A stretch of 64,000 nt of DNA from Sulfitobacter albidus (GTDB lineage: Bacteria; Pseudomonadota; Alphaproteobacteria; Rhodobacterales; Rhodobacteraceae). The stretch covers positions 1,670,501 to 1,734,500 of the forward strand of contig NZ_CP073581.1 of NCBI RefSeq assembly GCF_018200035.1, read 5' to 3'. Every line of letters begins with the position of its first letter. Within the stretch, counting starts at the first letter, position 1. Below, piece after piece: positions 8,413 through 17,138 of the stretch. Both the position numbers and the translations under genes were made by a program. The notes under the pieces are model-generated. The model ran no database searches. It was not told the DNA's origin and saw only the letters and a program-made list of their open reading frames with translations.

Positions 8413-10769
8413 TGCGTATCCTGCTCCATATCGGCCCGGAAGAAACCAGCGCACACCGCATCCAATCGGTGCTGAGCGCGCAGCGCGATGCGCTGGACGC
8501 CCAGGGCGTGCGCTATGCCCGCAGCCCGGGTAACAAGAACCATACGCGGCTCTACATGGCCGTGACCGATCCCGAACACGTCGATCCGCTGCGCTATAAC
8601 CGCGGGTATATCACGGCCGAAAAACAGGCGGCCCTGCGCGATGAAGTCACGCGCGATCTGGCTGCCGAAGTCGCCAAGCATCAACCGCATACGCTCATCC
8701 TCAGCTGTGCGCAGCTGGGCAACAGCCTGCTGCGCGAGAGCGAACTGGCGCGTCTGCACGCGCTGCTGGCACCACTGTCGGAGGATGTCCAGATCATCGC
8801 CCACGTCGATCACCCCGTGCGGATGCTCTTGCGCCGCTACGACGAACAGATCCTCGAGGGGCGCGGTATCTCCCTCGATGCAGAGCTTGCGCTGGTCGGC
8901 ACCGATTGGTGGGACAGCGCGCGCAAGGCGATCCCGCCGATTGACCCGGTCGCGGGCGTGTTCGCCGAAACGCAGGCGCCCAACGCCTGGCTTGATCTGC
9001 CCGCCTGGGCCGCGTTCTGGGAAGCCACATTCGGCCCCGTCATCCTGCGCCCCTTCGACCCCGCACTCTTCAACGGCGCGGACGTCAGCGAAGAGATCCA
9101 CAGCACCTTTGGTCTTGAGGCCCCACTTGCGCCCGCGCGCCAAGTCAGCCCCGCCGCCGCCCCCTCTGCCGCCGCTCTTGCACGCGGTCGCCAGCTTAAC
9201 GCGCTGCTGTTGCGGGTGCTCGCGGGGCGCAAACGCGTCCTGCCGCGCCAGCTGTGGCGGCAATTGGTGCAGGAGGTCGCCATCGACGGCCCAGAGACCC
9301 CCGAGGCGAGCCTGCACGCCATCGCCAGACACTTCGCCTCCGGGCTCAAGGATCTGGCCAAGGCGCACCCCGCCCTCGCCCCCACCTTCAAGGCACCGCG
9401 CGCCAAGGGCACGTGGGAAGAGGCCGATCCGCTGTTTGGCTATCGCGCGTCGCAGTATCTGCTGGGCTTCATGTGGCGCATCGACCGCGCCACCAAGCAA
9501 GAGCGCAAGGCCAAGATGGCCGATGTCGCCGCCCCTGCACCGACGGAAGCGGCCCCGCGCAGCGAGACCGACACCCCCGATGCGCTCAGCGCCAGCGCAC
9601 GCGCGCTGATGCCGCCCAAAGCGGTCGAGAATTTCGAGACCCTGCGCACATCGTCCTTTGCCCCGCACAACAAGATGGGATCGGTCGACGAAGAACAGCT
9701 CGCCGCCGCCTATACGCCAATCACCCCGCGCGTGCTGCCGCAGGGCAATTCCGGCAACGTGATCGTCGGCTGCATGAAGAACGAGGCCCCCTATATCGTC
9801 GAATGGGTCGCCTACCACCGCGCCATGGGGGTCGATAATTTCCTGATCTACACCAACGGCTGCTCCGACGGCACGTCGGAACTGCTGGACCGGTTGCAGG
9901 CCATGGGCATCCTTCAGCACCGCAACAACGACGACTGGAAAGGCAATTCGCCCCAGCAATACGCGCTGAACCAGGCCCTGAAAGAGCCGGTGATCCAGAA
10001 CGCCGAATGGATCATCCACATCGACGTGGATGAATTCATGAACGTGCGCTGCGGCAACGGCACAGTGCAGGATTTCCTCGACGCGGTGCCGGACGCCACC
10101 AATGTCGCGATGACGTGGCGACTATTCGGTCATAACGGCGTGACGAAACTCTCCGATGATCTGGTGATCGACCAATTCGACACCTGCGCCCCGAAATTCT
10201 GCCCCAAGCCGCACACGGTCTGGGGGTTCAAGACGATGTTCAAGAACATCGGCGCCTACGAGAAAATCTCGTGCCACCGCCCGAACAAACTCGACGAAGC
10301 GTTTGAGAATAAAGTGAAATGGGTCAACGGGTCGGGCAAGGACATGACCCGCGAAGTGGCCAAGAACGGCTGGCGGTCGTCCAAGAAATCCATCGGCTAC
10401 GATCTGTTGCAGCTCAATCACTACGCGCTGCGCTCGGCGGAATCCTTTTTGATCAAGCGTCAGCGCGGGCGCGCGCTGCACGTCGATCGCTCCATCGGGA
10501 TCAACTACTGGATCCGCATGGATTGGTCCGATTTCCGCGACATCACCATCAAACGCAACATCCCCCGCCTGCGCGCGGAATACGACCGCCTGATGGCCGA
10601 CGCGGACCTGCGCCGCTGGCACGAACACGGGCTGGCCTGGCATCGCGACAAGGCCGCCGAGCTGCACGAGACCCCCGAGTTTGCCGAGCTTTACCAAGAG
10701 GCGCTCAAGGTGAAACTGACAGAGACAGAGCGCGTGGCCTACGCGCTTGCCCTCGATATGGAGAGCTGA
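8412..10769 (+). CDS. Two-domain protein: degenerate sulfotransferase-like domain plus glycosyltransferase
   Basis: 785 aa. The N-terminal region (about 1-380) begins MRILLHIGPEETSAHRIQ, which looks like a sulfotransferase start (LHIG-x-x-KTGTT) whose PAPS loop has lost its Lys, Gly and Thr residues. A low-complexity Ala/Pro linker (about 370-400) follows. The C-terminal region (about 450-780) is a family 2 glycosyltransferase with CMKNEAPYIVEWVAYHRAMG, YTNGCSDGTSELLD and DVDEF near residue 537. The start at 8412 overlaps the previous stop (TGATG). This fusion links the two activities encoded by the preceding genes. Glycosyltransferase part confident; the N-terminal assignment is only a resemblance. 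Confidence 0.8.
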   Translation: MRILLHIGPEETSAHRIQSVLSAQRDALDAQGVRYARSPGNKNHTRLYMAVTDPEHVDPLRYNRGYITAEKQAALRDEVTRDLAAEVAKHQPHTLILSCAQLGNSLLRESELARLHALLAPLSEDVQIIAHVDHPVRMLLRRYDEQILEGRGISLDAELALVGTDWWDSARKAIPPIDPVAGVFAETQAPNAWLDLPAWAAFWEATFGPVILRPFDPALFNGADVSEEIHSTFGLEAPLAPARQVSPAAAPSAAALARGRQLNALLLRVLAGRKRVLPRQLWRQLVQEVAIDGPETPEASLHAIARHFASGLKDLAKAHPALAPTFKAPRAKGTWEEADPLFGYRASQYLLGFMWRIDRATKQERKAKMADVAAPAPTEAAPRSETDTPDALSASARALMPPKAVENFETLRTSSFAPHNKMGSVDEEQLAAAYTPITPRVLPQGNSGNVIVGCMKNEAPYIVEWVAYHRAMGVDNFLIYTNGCSDGTSELLDRLQAMGILQHRNNDDWKGNSPQQYALNQALKEPVIQNAEWIIHIDVDEFMNVRCGNGTVQDFLDAVPDATNVAMTWRLFGHNGVTKLSDDLVIDQFDTCAPKFCPKPHTVWGFKTMFKNIGAYEKISCHRPNKLDEAFENKVKWVNGSGKDMTREVAKNGWRSSKKSIGYDLLQLNHYALRSAESFLIKRQRGRALHVDRSIGINYWIRMDWSDFRDITIKRNIPRLRAEYDRLMADADLRRWHEHGLAWHRDKAAELHETPEFAELYQEALKVKLTETERVAYALALDMES

Positions 10770-10770
10770 C

Positions 10771-11475
10771 ATGGACGGATCCCCCCCACCCAACCAGAAA
10801 AACCCCTATGTGGTGTGCAACGGCATCCGCTTTCCCAAGGACGGGCATTTCATCACCGGGCGCATTCGCGGGGCGCTGCGCAAGAACGCGTATGAGGCCA
10901 AGGAGACCGAGGCCGTGCTGCGCGTCGTGCGTGAGGGCGACACGGTGATCGAACTGGGCGCTGGCATCGGCTATATGTCCTCGCTTATCGCCAGTAAACG
11001 CAAGGTCACGGCGGTTCATTCGTTCGAGGCCAATCCCGCGCTGATTCCCTATATCCAATCAGTGCACGCGGCCAATGAGTTGGACAATTGCCACATCACC
11101 CACGCCATCCTTGGCGCGCGCAAGGGGCGCGCTGATTTCTACGCGCGCGCCAATGTGCTGTCCTCCTCGCTCAGCCCGCTTGAGGGCGACACGCCGGAGA
11201 AGGTGCAAAAGGTCAGCGTCGACGTGCTCAACGCCAAACAGACCTTCCGCGACACAGGCGCCAATGTGCTGGTTTGCGACATCGAAGGCGCCGAGGCCGA
11301 TCTGCTGCCCGCGCTTGATCTGAGCAAACTGCGCGCCGCCGTGATCGAGCTGCACCCCCAGATCGTCGGCCCCGAGGGCATCAACAAGGTGTTCCGCGCC
11401 ATGATGGACGGCGGGCTGGCCTATTACGCGCGCGGCTCAACCAACAAGGTCGTCAGCTTCCGGCGCGCCTGGTAG
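10771..11475 (+). CDS. FkbM-family methyltransferase
   Basis: 234-aa SAM-dependent methyltransferase. Motif I is VIELGAGIGYMSSLIA (about residues 49-64), the acidic residue after strand 2 is in SFEANPALIPYIQ, and VCDIEGAEADLLP (about 160-172) is the FkbM hallmark. FkbM enzymes O-methylate hydroxyls, often on sugars. The ATG at 10771 follows the previous stop by one base. The gene stops directly before the ATG of the next glycosyltransferase (TAG-ATG). Probable role: methyl capping or decoration of the glycan made by this cluster (inferred). Confidence 0.86.
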   Translation: MDGSPPPNQKNPYVVCNGIRFPKDGHFITGRIRGALRKNAYEAKETEAVLRVVREGDTVIELGAGIGYMSSLIASKRKVTAVHSFEANPALIPYIQSVHAANELDNCHITHAILGARKGRADFYARANVLSSSLSPLEGDTPEKVQKVSVDVLNAKQTFRDTGANVLVCDIEGAEADLLPALDLSKLRAAVIELHPQIVGPEGINKVFRAMMDGGLAYYARGSTNKVVSFRRAW

Positions 11476-12516
11476 ATGCGCCATACCGCCATTCTATGCG
11501 TGCGCAACGAGGGCGCATTCCTGCTCGAATGGCTGGCCCATCACCGCGCCGTAGGCTTCACCGATTTTCTGGTGTTCTCCAACGATTGCCAGGACGGCAC
11601 CGACACGATGCTGGACAGGTTGCAGGCGATGGGCGTGTTGACCCACCTGCGCAACGATGGCCCCTATGACAAGGGCGGCATCCAGTTCACCGCGCTGAAA
11701 GCGGCGGCAAAACACCCGCTGGTGAAGAAAGCGGACTGGATCCTGCCGCTCGATATCGACGAATTCGTCAACATCCACTGCGGCGGTCACACGCTGGGCG
11801 CGCTGCACGCCGCCGTGCCGGACGCCACCGCAATCACGCTCACTTGGCGGCTTTTTGGCGCCAACGCGCAGGTGCACTATACGGACGCGCCCGTGCTCGA
11901 CACTTTCACCACCTGCGCGCCCGCGGTGATGTACTGGCCGTGGCGCGCGGCGATGTTCAAGACGCTTTACCGCAACGACGGCACCTACCGAAAACCCGGC
12001 GTGCACCGGCCCCGCGATCTGAACGAGAAGAAACTGCGCCACGCCCAATGGGTCGATGGCAACGGCGATGCCCTGCCCGATCAGTTCAAGACGCGGCGCA
12101 TCTTTTCCAACTACGGGCGCGACAACTACGGTCTGGTGCAGCTCAACCACTACCCTCTGGGCGCGCTGGAGAGCTACGTGCTTAAGGCTGCGCGGGGGCG
12201 TGCGGTGCACAGCGACGACATGCTGGGCCTCGACTACTGGGTCGAGCGGAATTTCAACACCGACACCGATACCAGCATTCAAAGCCTCGCCGCCCCCCGC
12301 GCCGAGGCGCACGCCGCCATCATGGCCGATGCCGATCTCGCCCGGCTGCACACCGCCGCAGCCCGCTGGCGCAAGGCCGAATTCGACCGGCTCTTGCAAC
12401 TGGAGCCCTACCGCGCGCTCTTTGGCCGACTGCTCATGACACCCCCCTCCCAGCCCCTGAGCCGTCAGGCCGCGCAGTTCCTCGTGCACCACGCCAACCG
12501 GGGCAAACGCGGCTGA
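11476..12516 (+). CDS. Glycosyltransferase family 2 protein (third in cluster)
   Basis: 346-aa paralogue of the gene at 6749 and of the C-terminal domain of the 8412 gene. Motifs: CVRNEGAFLLEWLAHHRAVG, SNDCQDGTDTMLDRLQAMG, DIDEF near residue 95, and LVQLNHYPLGALESYVLK, shared with the fusion protein (LLQLNHYALRSAESFL). It begins right after the stop of the FkbM gene with no spacer, so it depends on coupled translation. It is the last gene of the cluster; no terminator is visible after it. The resemblance suggests duplication within the cluster, with divergence in acceptor choice. Confidence 0.85.
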   Translation: MRHTAILCVRNEGAFLLEWLAHHRAVGFTDFLVFSNDCQDGTDTMLDRLQAMGVLTHLRNDGPYDKGGIQFTALKAAAKHPLVKKADWILPLDIDEFVNIHCGGHTLGALHAAVPDATAITLTWRLFGANAQVHYTDAPVLDTFTTCAPAVMYWPWRAAMFKTLYRNDGTYRKPGVHRPRDLNEKKLRHAQWVDGNGDALPDQFKTRRIFSNYGRDNYGLVQLNHYPLGALESYVLKAARGRAVHSDDMLGLDYWVERNFNTDTDTSIQSLAAPRAEAHAAIMADADLARLHTAAARWRKAEFDRLLQLEPYRALFGRLLMTPPSQPLSRQAAQFLVHHANRGKRG

Positions 12517-12622
12517 CCGCCCCGGCTTCGCACCCAAATCACCGCAATTTCGACAAATTGATCAGATAGCACTCCTCCAAATTCCCGCGTCAAACGCCGG
12601 GAAGCCCGTTGAGGACAGCACA

Positions 12623-13564
12623 ATGAGTGATGATGACCTGACATTCGAGACCTCGCTTGCGGGGATGAAAAAGGCCGATTGGCGCGCCGCCGTCGCACAG
12701 CTGTGCGACGAGGACGGCTATTTCGAGAGCATCGGCAAGCGCCACTTCGCGGCCTTCGTCGAACGCTCGGACACGTTGCTGGTCACGTTTGAGACCCTTC
12801 AGGGCATCGCCGCACTTTCTTCGCTGGCGCATCCCATGGGATGGGAGATGATGCAGACCTACGGCTGGTCCTCCCTGTGCCTCGCCTCGGACGGCGATAC
12901 GTGGTTCCGCGATGGAAAGGTCTATGCCTACATCGACCGCATGATCGACGAAGGCTTTTTCGACGAATACGAAACCGTGCTCTTCTACGGGGCCGGCCCC
13001 TGCGGCTACGCGGCGGCGGCGTTTTCGGTCGCCTGCCCGGGCGCACGGGTGCTGGCGGTGCAACCGCAGGCAACGCTGGACCCGCGCGTGACGGAATGGG
13101 ACGACCGATTCACCCATATGCGCCGCACCGATTTCACCCAGCGCTTTGGCTACGCGCCTGACATGCTCGACGCGGCCGAGCGTGCCTTTGTGGTCTACGA
13201 TCCGCACCAGACGACCGACGCCATGCACGCAGCGCTCTTCACCCGTCCCAATGTGGAAAAACTGCGCATCCCGCACATGGGCGGTGCGATTCAGACCGAT
13301 CTTCTGGAGATCGAACAGCTCGGCCCTATGCTCAAGGCCATGGCCGACGACGGTCTCGACACGCTGGGCTTTGCGCGGATGATGCGCGCGCGGCGCATGC
13401 ACCCGCCCTACCTGCGAAACCTGATGGCCGCGCTGGACGCCCGCGACCGCCCGCATCTGGTCGAAGCCCTTGCCCGCAATGTCACCACCCGCATGCATGC
13501 CCCAAAATTTGCCCGCAGGCTCGAACAGCTCAAAAAGGAGCGCGGCACAGACGCCAAAGCCTGA
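12623..13564 (+). CDS. Conserved-looking protein of unknown function
   Basis: 313 aa, no signal peptide or membrane segment. I do not recognise the family with confidence. The centre contains LFYGAGPCGYAAAAFSVACPGARVLAVQP (broken here: YGAGPCGYAA, then ARVLAVQPQATLDPR), which resembles an alpha/beta-hydrolase or nucleotide-binding strand-turn-helix without the canonical Ser nucleophile. The C-terminus (about 285-313) is basic. GAGGA lies 8 nt before the ATG. It sits between the glycan cluster and pyrC in the same direction with a 106-bp gap upstream, so it may or may not belong to the glycan cluster. The 12517-12622 gap holds only a short inverted repeat, CAATTT-cgac-AAATTG. Confidence 0.6.
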   Translation: MSDDDLTFETSLAGMKKADWRAAVAQLCDEDGYFESIGKRHFAAFVERSDTLLVTFETLQGIAALSSLAHPMGWEMMQTYGWSSLCLASDGDTWFRDGKVYAYIDRMIDEGFFDEYETVLFYGAGPCGYAAAAFSVACPGARVLAVQPQATLDPRVTEWDDRFTHMRRTDFTQRFGYAPDMLDAAERAFVVYDPHQTTDAMHAALFTRPNVEKLRIPHMGGAIQTDLLEIEQLGPMLKAMADDGLDTLGFARMMRARRMHPPYLRNLMAALDARDRPHLVEALARNVTTRMHAPKFARRLEQLKKERGTDAKA

Positions 13565-13609
13565 GGTCCCACTGGCGCGCGGCGCGCAAGCCGTGCTAGC
13601 ACGCCAGTC

Positions 13610-14641
13610 ATGACACAGACCTTGACGCTCCGCCGCCCCGACGATTGGCACCTGCACCTGCGCGACGGCGACATGCTGCGCGCCGTGCTGCCGCATACCA
13701 CCGCGCATTTCGCCCGCGCAATCATCATGCCCAATCTGGTGCCCCCCGTGGTCACCGCTGCCGACGCCCGCGCCTACCGCGACCGGATCATGGCCGCACT
13801 GCCTCTGGGCGCTGATTTCACGCCGCTGATGACGTTGTATCTGACGGAAAACACAGATCCGGCGGATGTCGAAGCCGCCCACGCCGAGGGCCTCGTGCAC
13901 GCGGTCAAACTCTACCCCGCAGGCGCGACCACCAACTCCGCCTCCGGTGTGAGCGATTTTGCCAAAGTCGCCCCCGTGCTCGAGACGATGGCCCGCATCG
14001 GCCTGCCGCTGTGCACCCACGGGGAAGTCACCGATGGGGATGTCGACATTTTCGACCGCGAAGCCGTCTTTATCGACCGCGTGCTCGACCCGATCCGCCG
14101 CGATCACCCCGACCTCAAGGTGGTGATGGAGCATATCACGACCGCCAACGCCGTCGACTACGTGCGTGCCAGCAACGGCAATCTTGCGGCAACGATCACC
14201 ACGCACCATCTGGTCATCAACCGCAATCACATCCTCGCGGGCGGTATCAAACCGCATTACTACTGCCTGCCCGTCGCCAAACGCGAAGAACACCGCCGCG
14301 CACTCTGCGCCGCCGCAACTTCCGGTGAAGCACGCTTCTTTCTGGGCACCGACAGCGCCCCGCACACCGATGCGAACAAACTGCTGCCCTGCGGCTGCGC
14401 GGGCTGCTTCACGGCGCCCAACACGATGTCGATCCTAGCTCAGGTGTTCGAGAATCACGACGCACTCGACCGGCTCGAAGGGTTCACCTCCCTGCACGGC
14501 CCCGCCTTCTACGGCCTGCCCGCCAATGAGGCGACATTGACGCTCGTGCGCGAAACACCCGAGCACCCCGATCACATCGACACGCCCGACGGCCCCGTCA
14601 CCGTCTTCGATCCGCAGATCCCCCTGCATTGGACAGCCTGA
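13610..14641 (+). CDS. pyrC: Dihydroorotase, class II
   Basis: Third step of de novo UMP synthesis: interconverts carbamoyl-aspartate and dihydroorotate. 343 aa, the length of the E. coli-type enzyme. Zinc ligands and substrate residues are visible in order: [12 protein letters not shown] (HxH), VKLYPAG (the Lys that is carboxylated), [14 protein letters not shown] and LGTDSAPH (catalytic Asp). The gene is followed after 70 bp by pyrE in the same direction, so two pyrimidine genes lie together. The ATG follows TAGCAC at only 7 nt, which hints at a very short or absent leader. Confidence 0.97.
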   Translation: MTQTLTLRRPDDWHLHLRDGDMLRAVLPHTTAHFARAIIMPNLVPPVVTAADARAYRDRIMAALPLGADFTPLMTLYLTENTDPADVEAAHAEGLVHAVKLYPAGATTNSASGVSDFAKVAPVLETMARIGLPLCTHGEVTDGDVDIFDREAVFIDRVLDPIRRDHPDLKVVMEHITTANAVDYVRASNGNLAATITTHHLVINRNHILAGGIKPHYYCLPVAKREEHRRALCAAATSGEARFFLGTDSAPHTDANKLLPCGCAGCFTAPNTMSILAQVFENHDALDRLEGFTSLHGPAFYGLPANEATLTLVRETPEHPDHIDTPDGPVTVFDPQIPLHWTA

Positions 14642-14650
14642 ACGCCCCGC

Positions 14651-14674
14651 CCCTGCACCCTTTCAAAAATACCT
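14651..14674 (+). repeat. Dispersed 24-bp repeat, copy 1
   Basis: Core TGCACCCTTTC followed by AAAAATACCT. Other copies are at 33849, 33958 (inverted) and 48426. It lies 10 bp after the pyrC stop. Confidence 0.7.
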
Positions 14675-14711
14675 GAATCCCGACAGCCGCCCCACAGGAA
14701 AGACGCCCGCG

Positions 14712-15389
14712 ATGATCCCCACCAGCTACCCCACACCCGACGAAATCGCCCGCCTCACGGCGCGCATGCTGCTGGAGATCGGCGCCGTCAATTTCAACAC
14801 CGACACCCCCTTCACCCTTGCCTCCGGCCTGCCGTCGCCCAGCTATATCGATTGCCGCAAACTCATCAGCCATCCACGCATCCGCGCCACGCTCATGGAT
14901 TTCCTGACCGTCACCGTCATGCGCAACGCGGGCTTCGAGGCGTTCGACAACATCGCGGGCGGCGAGACGGCGGGCATTCCCTTTGCCGCGCTGGTGGCCG
15001 AGCGGATGGGCCTGCCCATGACCTACGTGCGCAAAAAACCCAAAGGCTACGGCAAGGGCGCGCGGATCGAGGGCGATATGCACGAAGGCCAGCGGGTCCT
15101 GCTCGTTGAGGATCTGACGACTGACGGCGGCTCGAAACTCAGCTTTGTGGACGCGATCCGCGAGACCGGGGCGAGCTGCGCCCACACGGCCGTGATCTTC
15201 TATTACGACATCTTCCCCGAGACGCAGAAAACCCTCGGCGATCACGGCGTGGCCCTGCATCATCTGTGCACATGGTGGGATGTGCTGGCCGAGGCCAAAG
15301 CGCAGCAATCGTTTACACCCCAGACGCTGGCGGAGGTGGAAAAATTCCTCACCTCTCCCCGTGAATGGCAAGAATCCCGCAAGGGCTGA
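14712..15389 (+). CDS. pyrE: Orotate phosphoribosyltransferase
   Basis: Makes OMP from orotate and PRPP in UMP synthesis. 225 aa. The PRPP-binding loop [14 protein letters not shown] (about residues 130-143) is intact, with [19 protein letters not shown] near the N-terminus (orotate site) and the flexible-loop segment [17 protein letters not shown]. It lies directly downstream of pyrC. The start has GGAAAGA upstream. Nothing unusual. Confidence 0.96.
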   Translation: MIPTSYPTPDEIARLTARMLLEIGAVNFNTDTPFTLASGLPSPSYIDCRKLISHPRIRATLMDFLTVTVMRNAGFEAFDNIAGGETAGIPFAALVAERMGLPMTYVRKKPKGYGKGARIEGDMHEGQRVLLVEDLTTDGGSKLSFVDAIRETGASCAHTAVIFYYDIFPETQKTLGDHGVALHHLCTWWDVLAEAKAQQSFTPQTLAEVEKFLTSPREWQESRKG

Positions 15390-15445
15390 CCCCACAACTT
15401 GACGAAATGCCGCCTGCTGCCCCATTATGTAGGGGCGGCGACCGT

Positions 15446-15475
15446 TTGCCCGGCTTATCCACAAAAACATACAAT
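15446..15475 (+). promoter_or_regulatory. Candidate dnaB promoter with an internal DnaA box
   Basis: TTGCCC (15446-15451) and TACAAT (15470-15475) are 18 bp apart. Between them TTATCCACA (15455-15463) is a perfect match to the high-affinity DnaA box (TTATNCACA). DnaA bound here would cover the spacer and would be expected to repress. Only one box was seen, so this is a regulatory site rather than an origin. Confidence 0.55.
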
Positions 15476-15529
15476 TTGCGCCGCCAGACCCCGTTCGGTA
15501 AGACGGCGGAACAAAATCAGGGGGCAAGA

Positions 15530-17029
15530 ATGAACGAGATCTCATCCGTAAATACCGCAGGTATCGCCGTGCAGGCGGCGGAAACGATGCCCCATTCGAT
15601 CGAGGCCGAACAGCAGTTGCTGGGCGCGATCCTGACCAATAACGACATCTACGACCGCATTGCGTCGATCATCGGTCCCAAGCATTTCTACGACCCCGTG
15701 CACGCCCGCATCTTCGAGATCGCAGCCGCCCGGATCGCCAAGAACAACCTCGCCTCTCCCGTGACGCTCAAGGCGTTCATGGAGGACGACGAGGGCCTCA
15801 AGGAACTTGGCGGCCCTGCCTATCTCGCCCGCCTCGCCTCCGCCGCGATTTCGGCCTTTGCGGTACGCGACTACGCGCAGATGATCTATGATCTGTCGGT
15901 GCGCCGCGACCTGATCGCGCTGGGTCGTGACATCGCGGCCAAGGCAGCCACCGTCGATGTCGCCAGTGAGCCGCGCGAGCAGATCGTCGAGGCCGAGCAA
16001 GAGCTTTACAAACTGGCCGAGCAAGGCCAGGTCGAAAGCGGGTTTCAAAGCTTTCTCAAGGCGGTAACGGACGCGGTTAATGTAGCCAACGCGGCCTACC
16101 AGCGCGATGGCGGCCTGTCGGGTGTCTCCACCGGGCTCATCGACATGGACAAGAAACTGGGCGGTCTGCACCGCTCCGATCTGCTGATCCTCGCCGGGCG
16201 CCCGTCGATGGGCAAGACGTCGCTGGCGACCAACATCGCCTTCAACGTGGCCAAGGCCTACAAACGCGGGCAACTGCCTGACGGGACCGAAGGGGCCGTG
16301 GACGGCGGTGTTGTGGGCTTCTACAGCCTCGAGATGAGCGCCGAACAGCTTGCCGCGCGGATCCTGTCGGAGGCCGCCGAAATCCCGTCGCAGCAGATTC
16401 GTTCCGGCGACATGACCGAGGGCGAATTCCGCCGCTTTGTGGACGCCGCCAAGGCCCTGGAGGCCTGCCCGCTCTACATCGACGACACGCCCGCCCTGCC
16501 CATCAGCCAGCTTGCCGCCCGTGCGCGGCGCCTCAAGCGCACACATGGGCTGGACGTGCTGATCATCGACTATCTGCAACTGGTGCGCGGCACCGGCAAA
16601 TCCGAAAACCGCGTGAACGAGATTTCCGAGATCACCATGGGCCTCAAGGCCATCGCCAAGGAACTCGATATCCCCGTGATCGCGCTCTCGCAGCTGAGCC
16701 GTCAGGTGGAAAACCGCGAGGACAAACGTCCGCAGCTGAGCGATCTGCGCGAATCTGGATCGATCGAACAGGACGCCGACGTGGTGATGTTCGTGTTCCG
16801 CGAAGAGTATTACAAAGAGCGGGAAAAACCCGGCGATCACGAGCTCGACAAGATGGCGGTCTGGCAGGACGAGATGGAGCGTCTGCACGGTCGCGCCGAG
16901 GTCGTCATCGGCAAACAGCGCCACGGTCCGATCGGCACGGTCGAGCTGAGCTTTGAGGGTCGTTTCACGCGCTTCGGCAACCTGGTGCAGCCCTGGCAGC
17001 AAAACAGCGGCGGCGAGACCGAATTCTAA
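15530..17029 (+). CDS. dnaB: Replicative DNA helicase
   Basis: Hexameric 5'-3' helicase of the replication fork, 499 aa. The N-terminal domain (about 20-125) includes PHSIEAEQQLLGAIL; the RecA-like C-terminal domain has Walker A GRPSMGKTSLA (about 222-232), Walker B LDVLIIDYLQL and the DnaB motif VIALSQLSRQVENREDKRP. The start MNEISSVN is chosen because the conserved domain begins 20 residues later and the ATG lies 55 nt after the predicted -10; the longer frame from 15365 would overlap pyrE. The promoter contains a DnaA box, so transcription may follow the replication-initiation state of the cell. Confidence 0.96.
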   Translation: MNEISSVNTAGIAVQAAETMPHSIEAEQQLLGAILTNNDIYDRIASIIGPKHFYDPVHARIFEIAAARIAKNNLASPVTLKAFMEDDEGLKELGGPAYLARLASAAISAFAVRDYAQMIYDLSVRRDLIALGRDIAAKAATVDVASEPREQIVEAEQELYKLAEQGQVESGFQSFLKAVTDAVNVANAAYQRDGGLSGVSTGLIDMDKKLGGLHRSDLLILAGRPSMGKTSLATNIAFNVAKAYKRGQLPDGTEGAVDGGVVGFYSLEMSAEQLAARILSEAAEIPSQQIRSGDMTEGEFRRFVDAAKALEACPLYIDDTPALPISQLAARARRLKRTHGLDVLIIDYLQLVRGTGKSENRVNEISEITMGLKAIAKELDIPVIALSQLSRQVENREDKRPQLSDLRESGSIEQDADVVMFVFREEYYKEREKPGDHELDKMAVWQDEMERLHGRAEVVIGKQRHGPIGTVELSFEGRFTRFGNLVQPWQQNSGGETEF

Positions 17030-17045
17030 GGCCCGCTTCGGGGCC

Positions 17046-17089
17046 CGGAATTTTCGAAAATTCCGATCCGATTTTTTCGAAAAAATCGG
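17046..17089. repeat. Palindrome pair, copy 1
   Basis: Two perfect palindromes stand side by side: one with arms CGGAATTTTC/GAAAATTCCG (17046-17065), the other with arms CCGATTTTTTC/GAAAAAATCGG (17068-17089). The same pair, in reverse order, is at 53954-53998. A third inverted repeat, GGCGTAGCG/CGCTACGCC (17100-17128), follows. The site is between the convergent dnaB and hydrolase genes, where it may act as a two-way transcript-end element. Confidence 0.75.
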
Positions 17090-17138
17090 TTAGCGGCGCG
17101 GCGTAGCGCACCGAAGGAACGCTACGCCGGATCGTCGG

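Noticed and set aside
15440..15480. A replication origin near dnaB
   Set aside because: Only one DnaA box and no AT-rich unwinding region or dnaA/parAB genes; a promoter site explains it better.
17030..17138. A tRNA or other structured RNA gene in the gap with three palindromes
   Set aside because: The palindromes are separate short hairpins; no cloverleaf or conserved tRNA boxes can be drawn here or in any other gap.
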